64,000 bases of DNA from Paenibacillus chitinolyticus NBRC 15660 (GCF_000739915.1 NZ_BBJT01000001.1:248001-312000), one strand, 5' to 3'; positions 1 through 8,464 are shown, counted from the stretch's first letter. Notes: a model not told the origin generated them from the letters alone. Made by a program: numbers and translations.

Positions 1-138
1 TTCTACCTTATCGGGAGTGTCCCCTTGATCGATGTACAGAGCAAAAACAAACGTTTGTTCGTCTATTTCGACCTTCGACCAGCAGCCTGTCATCAGCAGA
101 AGCGGCAGCAGGGCAATGAAAAGTCTTATCCGTCTCAT
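1..138 (-). CDS. Ger(x)C-family spore germination lipoprotein, N-terminus only
   Basis: Only the first 46 codons are inside the window; the gene runs off the left edge. They encode a short positively charged start (MRRIR), a hydrophobic stretch and a lipobox LMTGC, followed by W-S-K, which is the usual opening of GerC subunits of nutrient germinant receptors. GerC is a lipoprotein on the outer face of the spore inner membrane and works with GerA and GerB subunits. The ATG lies one base past the GerA stop and has a CAGGAGG ribosome site inside the end of gerA, so the two are translated from one message. The order A then C, with B not between them, is seen in some Paenibacillus and Bacillus operons. 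Confidence 0.85.
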   Translation of the reverse strand, partial: MRRIRLFIALLPLLLMTGCWSKVEIDEQTFVFALYIDQGDTPDKVE

Positions 139-139
139 G

Positions 140-1585
140 TTATTTCTGCCTCCTGAAGTTCCGGTCGATGTATGCTTTGGAACGCTTTTTCATAAGAGAC
201 GAGGGCACGCGCATAAAAATGTCTTTCCAGTCCCGGAGAACGAGCGGCGCCAGCGGGCTCAGGTAAGGAGCGCCGAACGATCTCTGGCTCGTAAGATGCC
301 CGTACACAATAAAGCTGGCGATGAAAACACCGATCAGACCTGTCGTACCGCCAATCAGCAGGAGCGGGAAACGCAGCAGACGTAAAGCCAGTCCCAGCTC
401 GAAATGGGGAATGATGTAGGACGCGATCCCCGTGATGGATACGACGATGACCATAGGAGCGGATACGATCCCCGCTTGTACAGCCGCCTGTCCGATCACG
501 ATGGCGCCGATGATGGAGATCGTCTGGCCGACCGGCTTCGGAATGCGCGTCCCGGCCTCGCGCAGCCCTTCGAAGGTCAGCTCCATAACAAGAGCCTCCG
601 TCAGTGCGGAGAAGGGAATATTCTCGCGGGCCGCCGAAATCGTAAGCAGCAGATCCGACGGGATGATTTCGGGCTGAAACGTAGTGATCGCTATGTATAA
701 CGAAGGCAGGAGCATCGAAATCAAGGCAAAGAAGATCCGCACCAGCCGTATCCAGCTTGCCGATAAATAGCTCTGGTAGTAATCCTCGGAAGACTGGAGC
801 AGGGATAAGAGCGTCACGGGTACGAGAAGCGCCGACGGTGTCCCGTCCTGTATGAGACCGACACGGCCTTCCAGCAAGGAAGCGGCGACGGAGTCCGGCC
901 GTTCCGTATATTGGAATTGAGGGAAGGGCGTTTTGTTTCCTTTCTTCATCTGCTCCGAAAGGTAGCTGATTCCGAGTACCCCGTCGATGGAAATTTCTCG
1001 GATTCCCTTATCGAGATCTTTTAAAATTTCCGGCTTGCAGAGTCCTTCGATATAAATCATATAGACAGTCGTCTGCGTGTACGTGCCCACGGTATATTTA
1101 ACGGTTTTCAAATCCGGGTGCTTGATTTTGTGCCGGAGCAGGGACAAGTTACTGACGATATCTTCGATAAAAGCCTCTTGGGGCCCGATAACGACAAGCT
1201 CGTTCTGAGACTCGGAAACCGCCCTTTTTTGATACTTGACGACATCGAACACATAAGCGCAGCCCAGTCCTTCGATGCAGAGCGCCGCTTTTCCGTGCAC
1301 GATTTCCCGGACGGCATCCTGGGAGGCATAAACCAGCTTCGCGGGAAGCGGGAACAAAGTCCCTTCGTCCAGCAGCTGAAGGAATTCCTCCCAATCATGG
1401 TCACCCTGAGCTTCGGCAATGAGAGCGGAAGCGACCTTCTCTTGAAGTGTCTTCACATCGACGATCGATTGGATATAAATGAGCACGCAGGAGCGTTCGT
1501 ATAGTAGAAAAGGCTGATAAACCGTATCTTCACTTCCAGCGAGAATTTGTTGTATATTTTCGTACATCAGACCTTTCATTTCCAC
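140..1585 (-). CDS. GerA-family spore germination protein (A subunit)
   Basis: 481 residues, normal for the family. The soluble N-terminal half includes the segment YTVGTYTQTTVYMIYIEGL and the conserved region around GVLGISYLSEQ. The C-terminal half has about five membrane segments with the typical PEIIPSDLLLTISAARENIPF and PKPVGQTISIIGAIVIGQAA blocks. GerA subunits form the nutrient-sensing channel in the spore inner membrane. The GTG start at 1585 is preferred because AAGGAGGGG precedes it by seven bases; the next ATG (third codon) is less well placed. A SigG-type promoter is visible upstream, which fits forespore expression. The gene is followed directly by gerC. Confidence 0.93.
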   Translation of the reverse strand: MEMKGLMYENIQQILAGSEDTVYQPFLLYERSCVLIYIQSIVDVKTLQEKVASALIAEAQGDHDWEEFLQLLDEGTLFPLPAKLVYASQDAVREIVHGKAALCIEGLGCAYVFDVVKYQKRAVSESQNELVVIGPQEAFIEDIVSNLSLLRHKIKHPDLKTVKYTVGTYTQTTVYMIYIEGLCKPEILKDLDKGIREISIDGVLGISYLSEQMKKGNKTPFPQFQYTERPDSVAASLLEGRVGLIQDGTPSALLVPVTLLSLLQSSEDYYQSYLSASWIRLVRIFFALISMLLPSLYIAITTFQPEIIPSDLLLTISAARENIPFSALTEALVMELTFEGLREAGTRIPKPVGQTISIIGAIVIGQAAVQAGIVSAPMVIVVSITGIASYIIPHFELGLALRLLRFPLLLIGGTTGLIGVFIASFIVYGHLTSQRSFGAPYLSPLAPLVLRDWKDIFMRVPSSLMKKRSKAYIDRNFRRQK

Positions 1586-1625
1586 GCGTACCCCTCCTTT
1601 TTATCCGTCCGGCATCCTTCTTCTT

Positions 1626-1655
1626 TAGAATGCGGAAATATCTGCAAGTTATGCA
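1626..1655 (-). promoter_or_regulatory. SigG/SigF-type forespore promoter of the ger operon
   Basis: Reading the minus strand, TGCATA (1655-1650) is followed by a 17-base spacer and CATTCTA (1632-1626). The known SigG/SigF pattern is TGMATA, 17-18 bases, CATACTA, so the -35 matches fully and the -10 matches 6 of 7. It lies about 40 bases upstream of the gerA GTG. Seen in sequence; forespore control is inferred. Confidence 0.65.
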
Positions 1656-1737
1656 GGAAAGCCGGACATGCTTAAGAAAGGGGATGCTGACAAAAGATTT
1701 GGATAACCTGCTGCTCAGACGCCAGCGCAAAGCAAAA

Positions 1738-1762
1738 ACTCCCTTGCTATAGACAAGGGAGT
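1738..1762 (-). terminator. Terminator after the AhpD-like gene
   Basis: Perfect 9-bp inverted repeat ACTCCCTTG / CAAGGGAGT with a 7-base loop. On the minus strand it is followed by TTTTTGC, so it ends the transcript coming from the AhpD-like gene. Confidence 0.75.
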
Positions 1763-1805
1763 CTGGTTTGCCGCCTTCAAGGAAGGCCGGGAAAGGTGCT
1801 GGGGA

Positions 1806-2249
1806 TCAGTCCGCGTCCGGCATCTTCCTGGCCGATACGGCCAGCCGGTTCCAGGCGTTTATGACGACGATGGCCATAATAATCTCGGAAGTCTGAACTT
1901 CGTCGAAATAAAGGCGGACTTCGTCGTATACGTCGTCCGGGACATGGGTTTCGGCAACGAGCGTAACGGCTTCCGTCAATGCGAGCACCGCGCGTTCTTC
2001 CGGCGAGAAGAAGGGTGTTTCGCGCCAGGCGTTTAAGGCGTAGATGCGCTGCTCGGTTTCCCCGTGTTTACGCGCGTCTTTCGTGTGCATGTCGATGCAG
2101 AAGGCACAGCCATTTATCTGGGATGCGCGTATTTTGATCAATTCTTTCAGTGATTTGTCCAGGCTTGTGGAACCCAAGTACTGCTCGAGCCCCACCATGG
2201 CGGCATAACCTTTCGGAATCAGCTGATCCATTTGAAGACGGGTTTTCAT
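1806..2249 (-). CDS. Carboxymuconolactone decarboxylase / AhpD-like protein
   Basis: 147 residues of the all-helical AhpD/CMD fold. The family signature with a redox CxxC and nearby histidine is present: C48-A-F-C51-I-D-M-H55. Such proteins act as small peroxidase or disulfide-relay enzymes. The start has an exceptional AGGAGGAGG ribosome site. The sigma factor gene 117 bp upstream is of the ECF41 group; genes for carboxymuconolactone decarboxylases, oxidoreductases or epimerases (COE) are the usual single target of ECF41 factors, so this is probably the target gene. Substrate unknown. Confidence 0.88.
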   Translation of the reverse strand: MKTRLQMDQLIPKGYAAMVGLEQYLGSTSLDKSLKELIKIRASQINGCAFCIDMHTKDARKHGETEQRIYALNAWRETPFFSPEERAVLALTEAVTLVAETHVPDDVYDEVRLYFDEVQTSEIIMAIVVINAWNRLAVSARKMPDAD

Positions 2250-2280
2250 CGTATATTCCTCCTCCTATTTGCATTCAGAT

Positions 2281-2311
2281 CTATAACAGATCAGGAGGCC
2301 GTTTCGTGACA
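2281..2311 (-). promoter_or_regulatory. Candidate ECF41-dependent promoter
   Basis: On the minus strand TGTCACG (2311-2305) matches 6 of 7 positions of the published ECF41 -35 motif TGTCACA. The -10 motif CGTC is not present at the expected distance; TGTTATAG lies there instead. The position, about 30-60 bases before the AhpD-like start, is right. The -35 match is direct; use by the neighbouring sigma factor is inference. Confidence 0.45.
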
Positions 2312-2365
2312 GAAAAAAGGAAGGAAGCAAAAAAAAGTTTATCGCCTCCTTCCCCAGGGGTAACT

Positions 2366-3232
2366 CTATAGACGGATTCCGTGCAGCTTGTCCGGATTGC
2401 TGACGATGAACATGCGGTCTACCCGACTCTGTTCCTGGTCCCACGTCATGCTGACCGCAAGAACCGGACGCTCGTCGCGGACGAGGACGAAGCCCTGCTC
2501 GCCGTTGATCCGGGCGGGGAGCAGGGAGCCGCTGAAATAACCGCGCGGCCATATCCCTTCGAACAGCGCCCGGATCCGTTGAGAGCCGTAAATGGGACGC
2601 AGCGCGCAGCGGACTTTGCCGCCGCCGTCCGTAACCAGAACGGCGTCCGCCGTCATCTGTGCGATAAAGTCTGCGAAATCGCCAGTTTTGGCCGCGTCGA
2701 GGAACAGTTTCACGAATTGTTCCTCCACTTCGCTTTTTTGAAGGGGCTTGGCCTCCTTCCGGAGAAGCTTCCCTTTGACGCGGCTATAAATCTTGCGGCA
2801 GTTCTCCTCGGATTTCTGGAGGGTATCTCCAATCTCACGGTAACTGTATTCGAGTGCTTCGCGCAGGATGAACACCGCACGCTCAACCGGATTAAGCCGC
2901 TCCATCATGACGAGCAGCGCGTAGGAGACGGTTTCCTCCTCAACTATCCGTTCGGCGGGGTCAAGACCCGGCTGAACGGATACTGGCTCTGGAAGCCATT
3001 CGCCGGTATAGATTTCTCTGCGGCTTCGCGCGGATTGGAGAAAGTTGATACAGCGGTTGGTTACCGCTTTACATAAATAAGCTTTCATATTCCCGATACG
3101 GACCAGATCCTGCTGCTGGATTTCCAGATAAACATCCTGGATGATATCTTCGGCATCGTTTAGAGTTCCGAGCATCCGGTAAGCGATGGAATAAAGAAGA
3201 GAATGGTACTGCTTGTACAAGGCTTCCGTCAT
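2366..3232 (-). CDS. ECF41-group RNA polymerase sigma factor with SnoaL-like C-terminal domain
   Basis: 288 residues: sigma region 2 (about 5-70), region 4 (about 100-160) and a C-terminal NTF2/SnoaL-like extension. All three landmarks reported for ECF41 factors are present: WLPEP in the linker (79-83), DGGGK in the extension (202-206) and NPDKL near the end (279-283). In this group the fused extension replaces a separate anti-sigma factor and modulates core binding. The downstream AhpD-like gene is the expected regulon member. The ATG at 3232 gives a standard N-terminus; the upstream region diverges from the metal ATPase promoter. Confidence 0.92.
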   Translation of the reverse strand: MTEALYKQYHSLLYSIAYRMLGTLNDAEDIIQDVYLEIQQQDLVRIGNMKAYLCKAVTNRCINFLQSARSRREIYTGEWLPEPVSVQPGLDPAERIVEEETVSYALLVMMERLNPVERAVFILREALEYSYREIGDTLQKSEENCRKIYSRVKGKLLRKEAKPLQKSEVEEQFVKLFLDAAKTGDFADFIAQMTADAVLVTDGGGKVRCALRPIYGSQRIRALFEGIWPRGYFSGSLLPARINGEQGFVLVRDERPVLAVSMTWDQEQSRVDRMFIVSNPDKLHGIRL

Positions 3233-3380
3233 GGAACATAACCCTCCGTTTTCCTCAGAACCTGTTCTGTTCTTTTCTTATCCTACCATCTCTGTGGATT
3301 TCAGTCTCTACGTAAGACATGACCGCAGCAATCGATATACGGGCTCGGCAGCTTTTTTTATCCCACGAACTTCCAGCATC

Positions 3381-3427
3381 TTGACATTACGTTTCCAAAA
3401 ATTTATTATATGAACATATACTCATAT
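3381..3427 (+). promoter_or_regulatory. Promoter and ArsR/SmtB-type operator of the metal ATPase
   Basis: TTGACA (3381-3386), a 17-base spacer and TATTAT (3404-3409) form a near-consensus SigA promoter. Overlapping the -10 and the start site is ATATGA, 8 bases, TCATAT (3408-3427). This is the imperfect 12-2-12 palindrome typical of SmtB, CzrA and CadC operators. A repressor there would block polymerase until metal is bound; the ArsR gene at 5755 is the obvious candidate. Confidence 0.8.
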
Positions 3428-3467
3428 TTTGCATACTTTATAAAAAACGCTTGTTTGGAAGGAAGGA

Positions 3468-5627
3468 ATGGAGATGGAGGAGCACCGCGTAAAAGGTTTA
3501 TCCTGCGGCAACTGTACACGTGAGATGGAAGAACAGATTCAGAAGCTGGAACACGGGGCGGATGCCAGACTCAGTTATAACAGCGGCAAGCTGACTGTGG
3601 ACAGCCGTATATCCATGCCTGCCGTTGAGAAAATCCTGGGCAGTGACGGGGCTTATCTCGTCAAATCCCAGCCTGCGGGCGGACATACGCACGAGGGGCA
3701 CAGCCATCACGGCCACTCTCACGATCACGGTCACGATCATGGACACGATCATGATCACGGAGGGCAATCCAACCGGGCGATTACCCGGAATCTTGTCATT
3801 TCGGCTGTGCTTTTCGCGATTGCATTTTTCACGGACGGACGGGTGCCGGCCTATGTATCCATCCCGTTGTATCTGATCATTATGGCACTGAGCGGCTACA
3901 TGACGTTCATCAAAGGCGCCAAAAACTTGTTCCGCCTGAAATTCAATATCGATACGCTGATGACCATCGCGCTCGTGGGAGCTATCGTGATCGGCGAGTG
4001 GAAAGAGGCGACGCTTGTCGCCATCCTGTTCGGACTGAACGAACTGCTGGAAGGAATGGGCATGGAGAAAGCGCGCCGTTCCATGGAAACGCTGCTTCAA
4101 GTAGCTCCCAAAGAAGCGGTGCTGCTGACGGACGGCCAAGAAACGGTCGTCCCGATCGCGTCCCTCAAGATCGGAGATCTCGTTCAAGTTCGCTCCGGGC
4201 AGAAAATTCCTTCCGACGGCATCGTGGAAGAAGGCAAAAGCTCGGTCAACGAAGCCGCGATAACCGGGGAATCTCTGCCGGTGGAAAAAGCGCCCGGCGA
4301 GAAAGTTTTCGGCGGCAGCATCAACAACGAAGGCCTGCTTAAAATCCGCATCGAAAAGGCGTATCAGGATTCGTCCTTGGCGAAAATCCTTCATCTGGTC
4401 GAGGAAGCCCAGGAGACGAAAACGCCGACGGAGCTGTTCATCAACCGCTTCGCCAAGTATTACACGCCGCTCATCATGATCATCTCGCTGCTCGTCATCG
4501 TCATCCCTCCGCTTTTCCTGGGCGGAAGCTGGTCGACATGGCTTTATCAGGGGCTGGCCGTTCTGATCGTCGGGTGTCCGTGCGCCCTGATTTTGTCCTC
4601 GCCGATCGCCATCGTATCCGGCATTACACGCAATGCCCGGCACGGCATTCTGATCAAAGGCGGCGTGTTCCTGGAGCAGCTGGGCAAAATCGATACGCTC
4701 GCGTTCGACAAAACCGGCACACTGACCAAAGGGGAGCCCCACGTGGAGAAGTCCGTGGTGCTGGATGAGCGCAAGTTTTACCCCGCCGCGGCGGCTATCG
4801 AGAAATCTTCCTCGCATCCTCTCGCCAAAGCGATCATGAAGGAGATCGAGGCTAAGGGCATCCGGGCCGAAGAAGCCGACTCCATCGAGACGGTATCCGG
4901 TAGAGGAGTCGTGGCGAGCTTCAAGGGAGAGCGGTACTGGCTCGGCAACGAGAAAAGCATGGAACATCTGCGGATACCGGCGGATATCCAGGAACAAATC
5001 GACTCGCTGAAGGAAGAAGGACTTACTTTAGTTATAGTCGCCGATCAAGAAAAAGTGCTTGGCATGTTCGGAATATCCGACGAGATCCGGGAGGAAAGCC
5101 GCGAAGTGATCGCCGCTCTGCATAAAGCGGGCATTCATAAAACGGTTATGCTGACCGGAGACCACCGGAAAACCGCCGAGAAAGTCGCCAAAGCTGTCGG
5201 TGTAAGCGAATATTACGGCAATCTTCTCCCCGAACAGAAGGTCGACAAAATCAAGGAGCTCGCCGCCGAGGGTACGGTTGCCATGATCGGAGACGGCATC
5301 AACGACGCTCCGGCACTCGCTTCCGCCCAGCTTGGCATTGCGATGGGCAAAGGAACCGACAGCGCGGTGGAAACCGCCGACATCGTGCTGATGCAGGATC
5401 ACCTCGGCAAGCTGCCCGAAGCTATCTCCGTTGCGCGGCAGGTGAACCGGGTGATCAAGATAAACATCAGCCTGGCGCTCGGATTGAAAGCCATCGCGCT
5501 GCTGCTGACGATTCCCGGTCTGCTGACCTTGTGGATCGCCATATTGTCGGACATGGGAGCCACCATTTTCGTCACGCTGATCAGCTTGACCGTTCTTATC
5601 GAGAAGAAGCCATCTTCTTTATCTTAA
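3468..5627 (+). CDS. Heavy-metal translocating P1B-type ATPase (Zn/Cd/Pb exporter)
   Basis: 719 residues. In order: an HMA-like domain with GLSCGNC (C13, C16); a histidine- and aspartate-rich linker (about 73-97) made of HGHDH-like repeats; membrane segments; the transmembrane CPC motif (C370-P-C372) followed by ALILSSP; phosphorylation site D414 in DKTGTLT; and the GDGIND hinge near 608. The last membrane segments have N, K and DMG residues of the P1B-2 (Zn2+/Cd2+/Pb2+) group. It pumps divalent soft metals out of the cytoplasm. The start has GGAAGGAAGG seven bases before it. The operator upstream and the ArsR gene downstream form a metal-resistance unit. Exact metal preference cannot be told from sequence; cadA is a fair name by similarity. 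Confidence 0.95.
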   Translation: MEMEEHRVKGLSCGNCTREMEEQIQKLEHGADARLSYNSGKLTVDSRISMPAVEKILGSDGAYLVKSQPAGGHTHEGHSHHGHSHDHGHDHGHDHDHGGQSNRAITRNLVISAVLFAIAFFTDGRVPAYVSIPLYLIIMALSGYMTFIKGAKNLFRLKFNIDTLMTIALVGAIVIGEWKEATLVAILFGLNELLEGMGMEKARRSMETLLQVAPKEAVLLTDGQETVVPIASLKIGDLVQVRSGQKIPSDGIVEEGKSSVNEAAITGESLPVEKAPGEKVFGGSINNEGLLKIRIEKAYQDSSLAKILHLVEEAQETKTPTELFINRFAKYYTPLIMIISLLVIVIPPLFLGGSWSTWLYQGLAVLIVGCPCALILSSPIAIVSGITRNARHGILIKGGVFLEQLGKIDTLAFDKTGTLTKGEPHVEKSVVLDERKFYPAAAAIEKSSSHPLAKAIMKEIEAKGIRAEEADSIETVSGRGVVASFKGERYWLGNEKSMEHLRIPADIQEQIDSLKEEGLTLVIVADQEKVLGMFGISDEIREESREVIAALHKAGIHKTVMLTGDHRKTAEKVAKAVGVSEYYGNLLPEQKVDKIKELAAEGTVAMIGDGINDAPALASAQLGIAMGKGTDSAVETADIVLMQDHLGKLPEAISVARQVNRVIKINISLALGLKAIALLLTIPGLLTLWIAILSDMGATIFVTLISLTVLIEKKPSSLS

Positions 5628-5635
5628 TCAATCGA

Positions 5636-5672
5636 AAAAAGTGCTCCGCACCGGGTGCGGGGCACTTTCTTC
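5636..5672 (+). terminator. Terminator after the metal ATPase
   Basis: Stem AAAGTGCTCCGCAC / TGCGGGGCACTTT around a CGGG loop, followed by CTT. It separates the ATPase from the arsR gene, which therefore probably has its own promoter. Confidence 0.75.
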
Positions 5673-5754
5673 ATGCGCAGCGGAGAAGGGACTCCCTTAA
5701 CCGTAATGTTTTTGATATAATAAGCCGTATGGAAACGAAGGCGGTGAATGTAGC

Positions 5755-6120
5755 TTGCAAAAACCAATCGAAGACCTCTGCGACGAAACCTGTGCGGGGA
5801 CGGAAACGGACGGGACTGCTCTGGAGCATGCGAAGATGGACGAATCGATGGCCGTCAACCTGGCGGAGATGTTCAAAGCTCTCGGAGATCCTACGCGCGT
5901 CAAAATCATTTATGCGCTTTCCCAGCAGGAATTGTGCGTCCACGATCTGAGTGTCGTGCTTGAAATGGGACAATCCGCCGTCTCCCATCAGCTTCGGTAT
6001 TTACGGAATGTCCGGATCGTTAAGCGGCGCAAAAGCGGCAAAACCGTCTTTTACTCACTAGACGACGATCACGTGAAAGAAATTTTCCGCCAAACCCTCC
6101 AGCATCTTGCGCACGTATAA
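5755..6120 (+). CDS. ArsR/SmtB-family metal-sensing repressor, CadC/CzrA-like
   Basis: 121 residues with a winged helix (about 35-105). A TTG start is chosen because GGCGGTGA lies six bases before it and because it restores an N-terminal CxxxC (C9, C13) like that of CadC. Two metal sites can be read. The alpha3N site has C9, C13 and ELCVHDL, where CadC has CVC, so one cysteine is replaced by histidine. The alpha5 site near the C-terminus has D-x-H, ten residues, H-x-x-H, the CzrA/SmtB zinc signature. It likely represses the ATPase through the palindrome at 3408-3427 and leaves DNA on metal binding. Confidence 0.88.
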   Translation: MQKPIEDLCDETCAGTETDGTALEHAKMDESMAVNLAEMFKALGDPTRVKIIYALSQQELCVHDLSVVLEMGQSAVSHQLRYLRNVRIVKRRKSGKTVFYSLDDDHVKEIFRQTLQHLAHV

Positions 6121-6164
6121 AAAAACAGAGTATCTATTCTTCAAGAATAGATACTCTGTTTTTT
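6120..6164. terminator. Bidirectional terminator between arsR and the histidine kinase
   Basis: A near-perfect 22-bp stem (AAACAGAGTATCTATTCTT and its complement) with an A run on one side and a T run on the other, usable by both convergent genes. The last eight codons and stop of the kinase are inside the stem, so it also encodes protein. Confidence 0.9.
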
Positions 6165-7423
6165 GTCGTCAGGGGGAAGGTAATCATGACCTCCGATCCG
6201 GTGCCAACTTCGCTGGAGAACCGCATCTTGCCGCGCATCGCATCGATCAGGCGGGTCGTGACCATCAGGCCGAGCCCGGTTCCCTTGCTTTTCGTCGTAT
6301 AGAAGGGAGCCCCCAGTCTTTCGATTTCTTCCTTGGTCATACCGCTGCCGTTATCGGTGATAGTAATGATGGCTTTGTGTTTCCGGACATAACCGCGTAT
6401 GCGGATCAGACCGTCCGTTTGGGTCGATTCGATTCCGTTTTTGATCAGATTGACGAACGCCTGCTTGAGCTTGGAAGAGTCTCCCGCGATAAAAATATGG
6501 TCCTCGCAGGAAAGCTCGATTACGGCTCCCGACATGCTGGCATAAGGTTCAAGCATCGTCACGGCCTGCTGAAGCGAATCGCCGAGATTGATGAGGCCCG
6601 TTTCCGTCAATTCGGGTTTGGCGAAGAGCAGAAACTCCGAGATAATCTTCTCGGCCTGATCGAGTTCTCCGATGGCGATGCTTAAATAACGGCCGAGCTT
6701 CTCGTCGGCTTCCTTCTGGGAAATCTGCAGATACCCGCGCGTAACTTGGAGCGGATTCCGGATCTCGTGAGCGACACTGGCCGCCAGATCGCTGAGATGC
6801 TGCAGCTTCTCGGCTTTCTGGATTTCGATACTCATCTGGTCATGCCGGAGCATGTGCTGAAACCATAGGATGAGCAGCACCGGCAGCAGAAGCTGTGCGG
6901 TCACGAGAAGACTTACTTGCGGCAGCAGATCCTTCCATACAAAACCGTGATGCGTGACGATATAAGACAGCCAGATAAGCAGCGCGGCAGTGCCCATGCT
7001 TGTGTATATGAGCGACAGGGCGATTTTTTTGCGCGAAGGATACTGATAGAATTCACGGGCCCTGAACAGGACGGGCAGAAAACCTGCCGCATAGAGGATA
7101 ACGTCCGAAACTCCGAAAGACGGGAACATAATCCCATGAAAGATCAGCATCATCCCGAGCGCCGTAAACCCTCCGTAATACCCTCCGTATATAAAAGCGA
7201 GCAGAAGAGGTACGCCTCTCAGATCCCAATAAAAATCAGGAACGAGATACATGACCGGATAGCTTATGCTGAAAAGGCCGGAAAACCCCATCAGGATTCC
7301 CATCAGAAAACGGTTTCGTTTTTTTTCTCTTTTGTAAAAACGCGTGAGCATAAAAATCTGGTAAATATGAGGAGGAAATGTCATGATGAATAAATGAACA
7401 AGGATATCTTTCACGGGCCGCAC
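6134..7423 (-). CDS. Sensor histidine kinase with 5-TM LYT-type sensor (KinB-like)
   Basis: 429 residues. About six hydrophobic segments fill the first 205 residues with little extracellular sequence, as in 5TMR-LYT sensors. Then come the H-box SVAHEIRNPLQ (phospho-accepting histidine) and an ATPase domain with N-box NLIKNGIEST, G1 DNGSG and G2 GTGLGL. It resembles sporulation kinases such as KinB, which feed phosphate into the Spo0F/Spo0A relay and need no adjacent response regulator; none is present here. The GTG start at 7423 has only a weak AGAAAGAGA ribosome site; GTG at codon 4 or ATG at codon 14 are alternatives. Confidence 0.88.
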   Translation of the reverse strand: MRPVKDILVHLFIMTFPPHIYQIFMLTRFYKREKKRNRFLMGILMGFSGLFSISYPVMYLVPDFYWDLRGVPLLLAFIYGGYYGGFTALGMMLIFHGIMFPSFGVSDVILYAAGFLPVLFRAREFYQYPSRKKIALSLIYTSMGTAALLIWLSYIVTHHGFVWKDLLPQVSLLVTAQLLLPVLLILWFQHMLRHDQMSIEIQKAEKLQHLSDLAASVAHEIRNPLQVTRGYLQISQKEADEKLGRYLSIAIGELDQAEKIISEFLLFAKPELTETGLINLGDSLQQAVTMLEPYASMSGAVIELSCEDHIFIAGDSSKLKQAFVNLIKNGIESTQTDGLIRIRGYVRKHKAIITITDNGSGMTKEEIERLGAPFYTTKSKGTGLGLMVTTRLIDAMRGKMRFSSEVGTGSEVMITFPLTTKNRVSILEE

Positions 7424-7502
7424 TCTCTTTCTAAAAGAAAAAAGAACTCAGATTCCTATTATGGAGTTCTCTGGCAGATAATGCAATAAATAATGATGCC
7501 AA

Positions 7503-7682
7503 TTGAGCGGAAACTTATCAAAAGCTGGTGAACATGGAGGAATATTTCACCAAGTTGTTGAAATCTTTAAGGATAAGCCGGAGGTGGTGAGATTGAAAAT
7601 TCTCGTCAGCCAGCCTATGCTTGAGCGGAATCCGGAACAACTAATCGCCTGTGAACCTGCCGCAAAGGAGCGTGTCCTGTGA
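7503..7682 (+). other. Possible small ORF or gene remnant coupled to the NAT gene
   Basis: An open frame of 59 codons runs from a TTG at 7503 to a TGA that overlaps the GTG start of the acetyltransferase (GTGA). A strong GGAGGTGGTGA lies just before an internal TTG at 7593, which would give 29 residues (start MKILVSQPM). The arrangement could be a leader peptide for translational coupling, or the tail of a lost gene. I do not recognise the sequence. Confidence 0.3.
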
Positions 7683-8464
7683 GGACGGATAGAGAAGATT
7701 TGAAACCTGAAGTGGAAGCTTATCTCAACCGAATCGGTTACGAAGGACCGTTGGATGGCAGTTATGAAGCGCTGGCTTTGCTGCAGGAGCAGCATCTGCA
7801 TACCGTTCCGTATGAAAATCTGGACATCCTGAACGGGGTTCCGCTGTCTCTGGACATAAAGCGTCTGCGCCATAAAATCGTCGAGCGGCGGCGGGGCGGC
7901 TACTGCTTCGAGCTGAACGCCCTGTTCGGGTGGCTGCTGCGCCAGCTCGGCTATCCCGTGACCGACTATGTCGCCCGGTTCTGGAGAGACGAGACGGAGC
8001 TGCCGCCAAAGCGCCGCCATCATGTGCTGAAAGTGGAAGCGGAAGGAGTCAGCTACTTATGCGACGTGGGTGTCGGGGGCATCGTGCCCCGTAGACCGGT
8101 CCGTCTTGCCGAGAAGCTGGAACAGCCGCAGGGCGAGGAGCTTTACGCCATGGAGCGGGACCCCTTATTCGGCTGGGTGCTCAGCGAGAAGCATCACGGC
8201 AGTTGGAGGCGCATTTACTCGTTTACCGAAGAGCCGCAGCTGCCCAAAGATTTTGTCATGGCCAGCTTCTGGTGCGAGCACAGTCCGGAATCCATTTTCA
8301 AGAAGGATGCGATGGTAGCCATTCGGACCCGGGAGGGACGAAATTCGGTCTCCGGTAAGGAGTTTAAGTTGTTCACGCCCGAAGGCGTGCGCACGTTCGT
8401 GCCTGAAAACGATGCGGCTTACAAGGAAGCTCTGCTTAAATATTTCGGCATTCCGTCAGAATAA
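7679..8464 (+). CDS. Arylamine N-acetyltransferase
   Basis: 261 residues, the usual NAT length. The catalytic triad is readable: C76 in RRGGYCFELN, H114 in RRHHVLKV and D129 in YLCDVGVGG. The enzyme transfers an acyl group from acyl-CoA to arylamines, hydrazines or related amines in the cytoplasm. The GTG start at 7679 overlaps the stop of a small upstream frame; the only ribosome-site-like sequence directly before it is GGAG in AAAGGAGCG. Downstream is the separate metE promoter. The physiological substrate is unknown; Bacillus homologues detoxify arylamines. Confidence 0.93.
   Translation: MRTDREDLKPEVEAYLNRIGYEGPLDGSYEALALLQEQHLHTVPYENLDILNGVPLSLDIKRLRHKIVERRRGGYCFELNALFGWLLRQLGYPVTDYVARFWRDETELPPKRRHHVLKVEAEGVSYLCDVGVGGIVPRRPVRLAEKLEQPQGEELYAMERDPLFGWVLSEKHHGSWRRIYSFTEEPQLPKDFVMASFWCEHSPESIFKKDAMVAIRTREGRNSVSGKEFKLFTPEGVRTFVPENDAAYKEALLKYFGIPSE

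Noticed and set aside
3498-4997. A 499-codon frame antisense to the metal ATPase
   Set aside because: Arginine- and histidine-rich shadow without ribosome site; sense gene has all P-type ATPase motifs.
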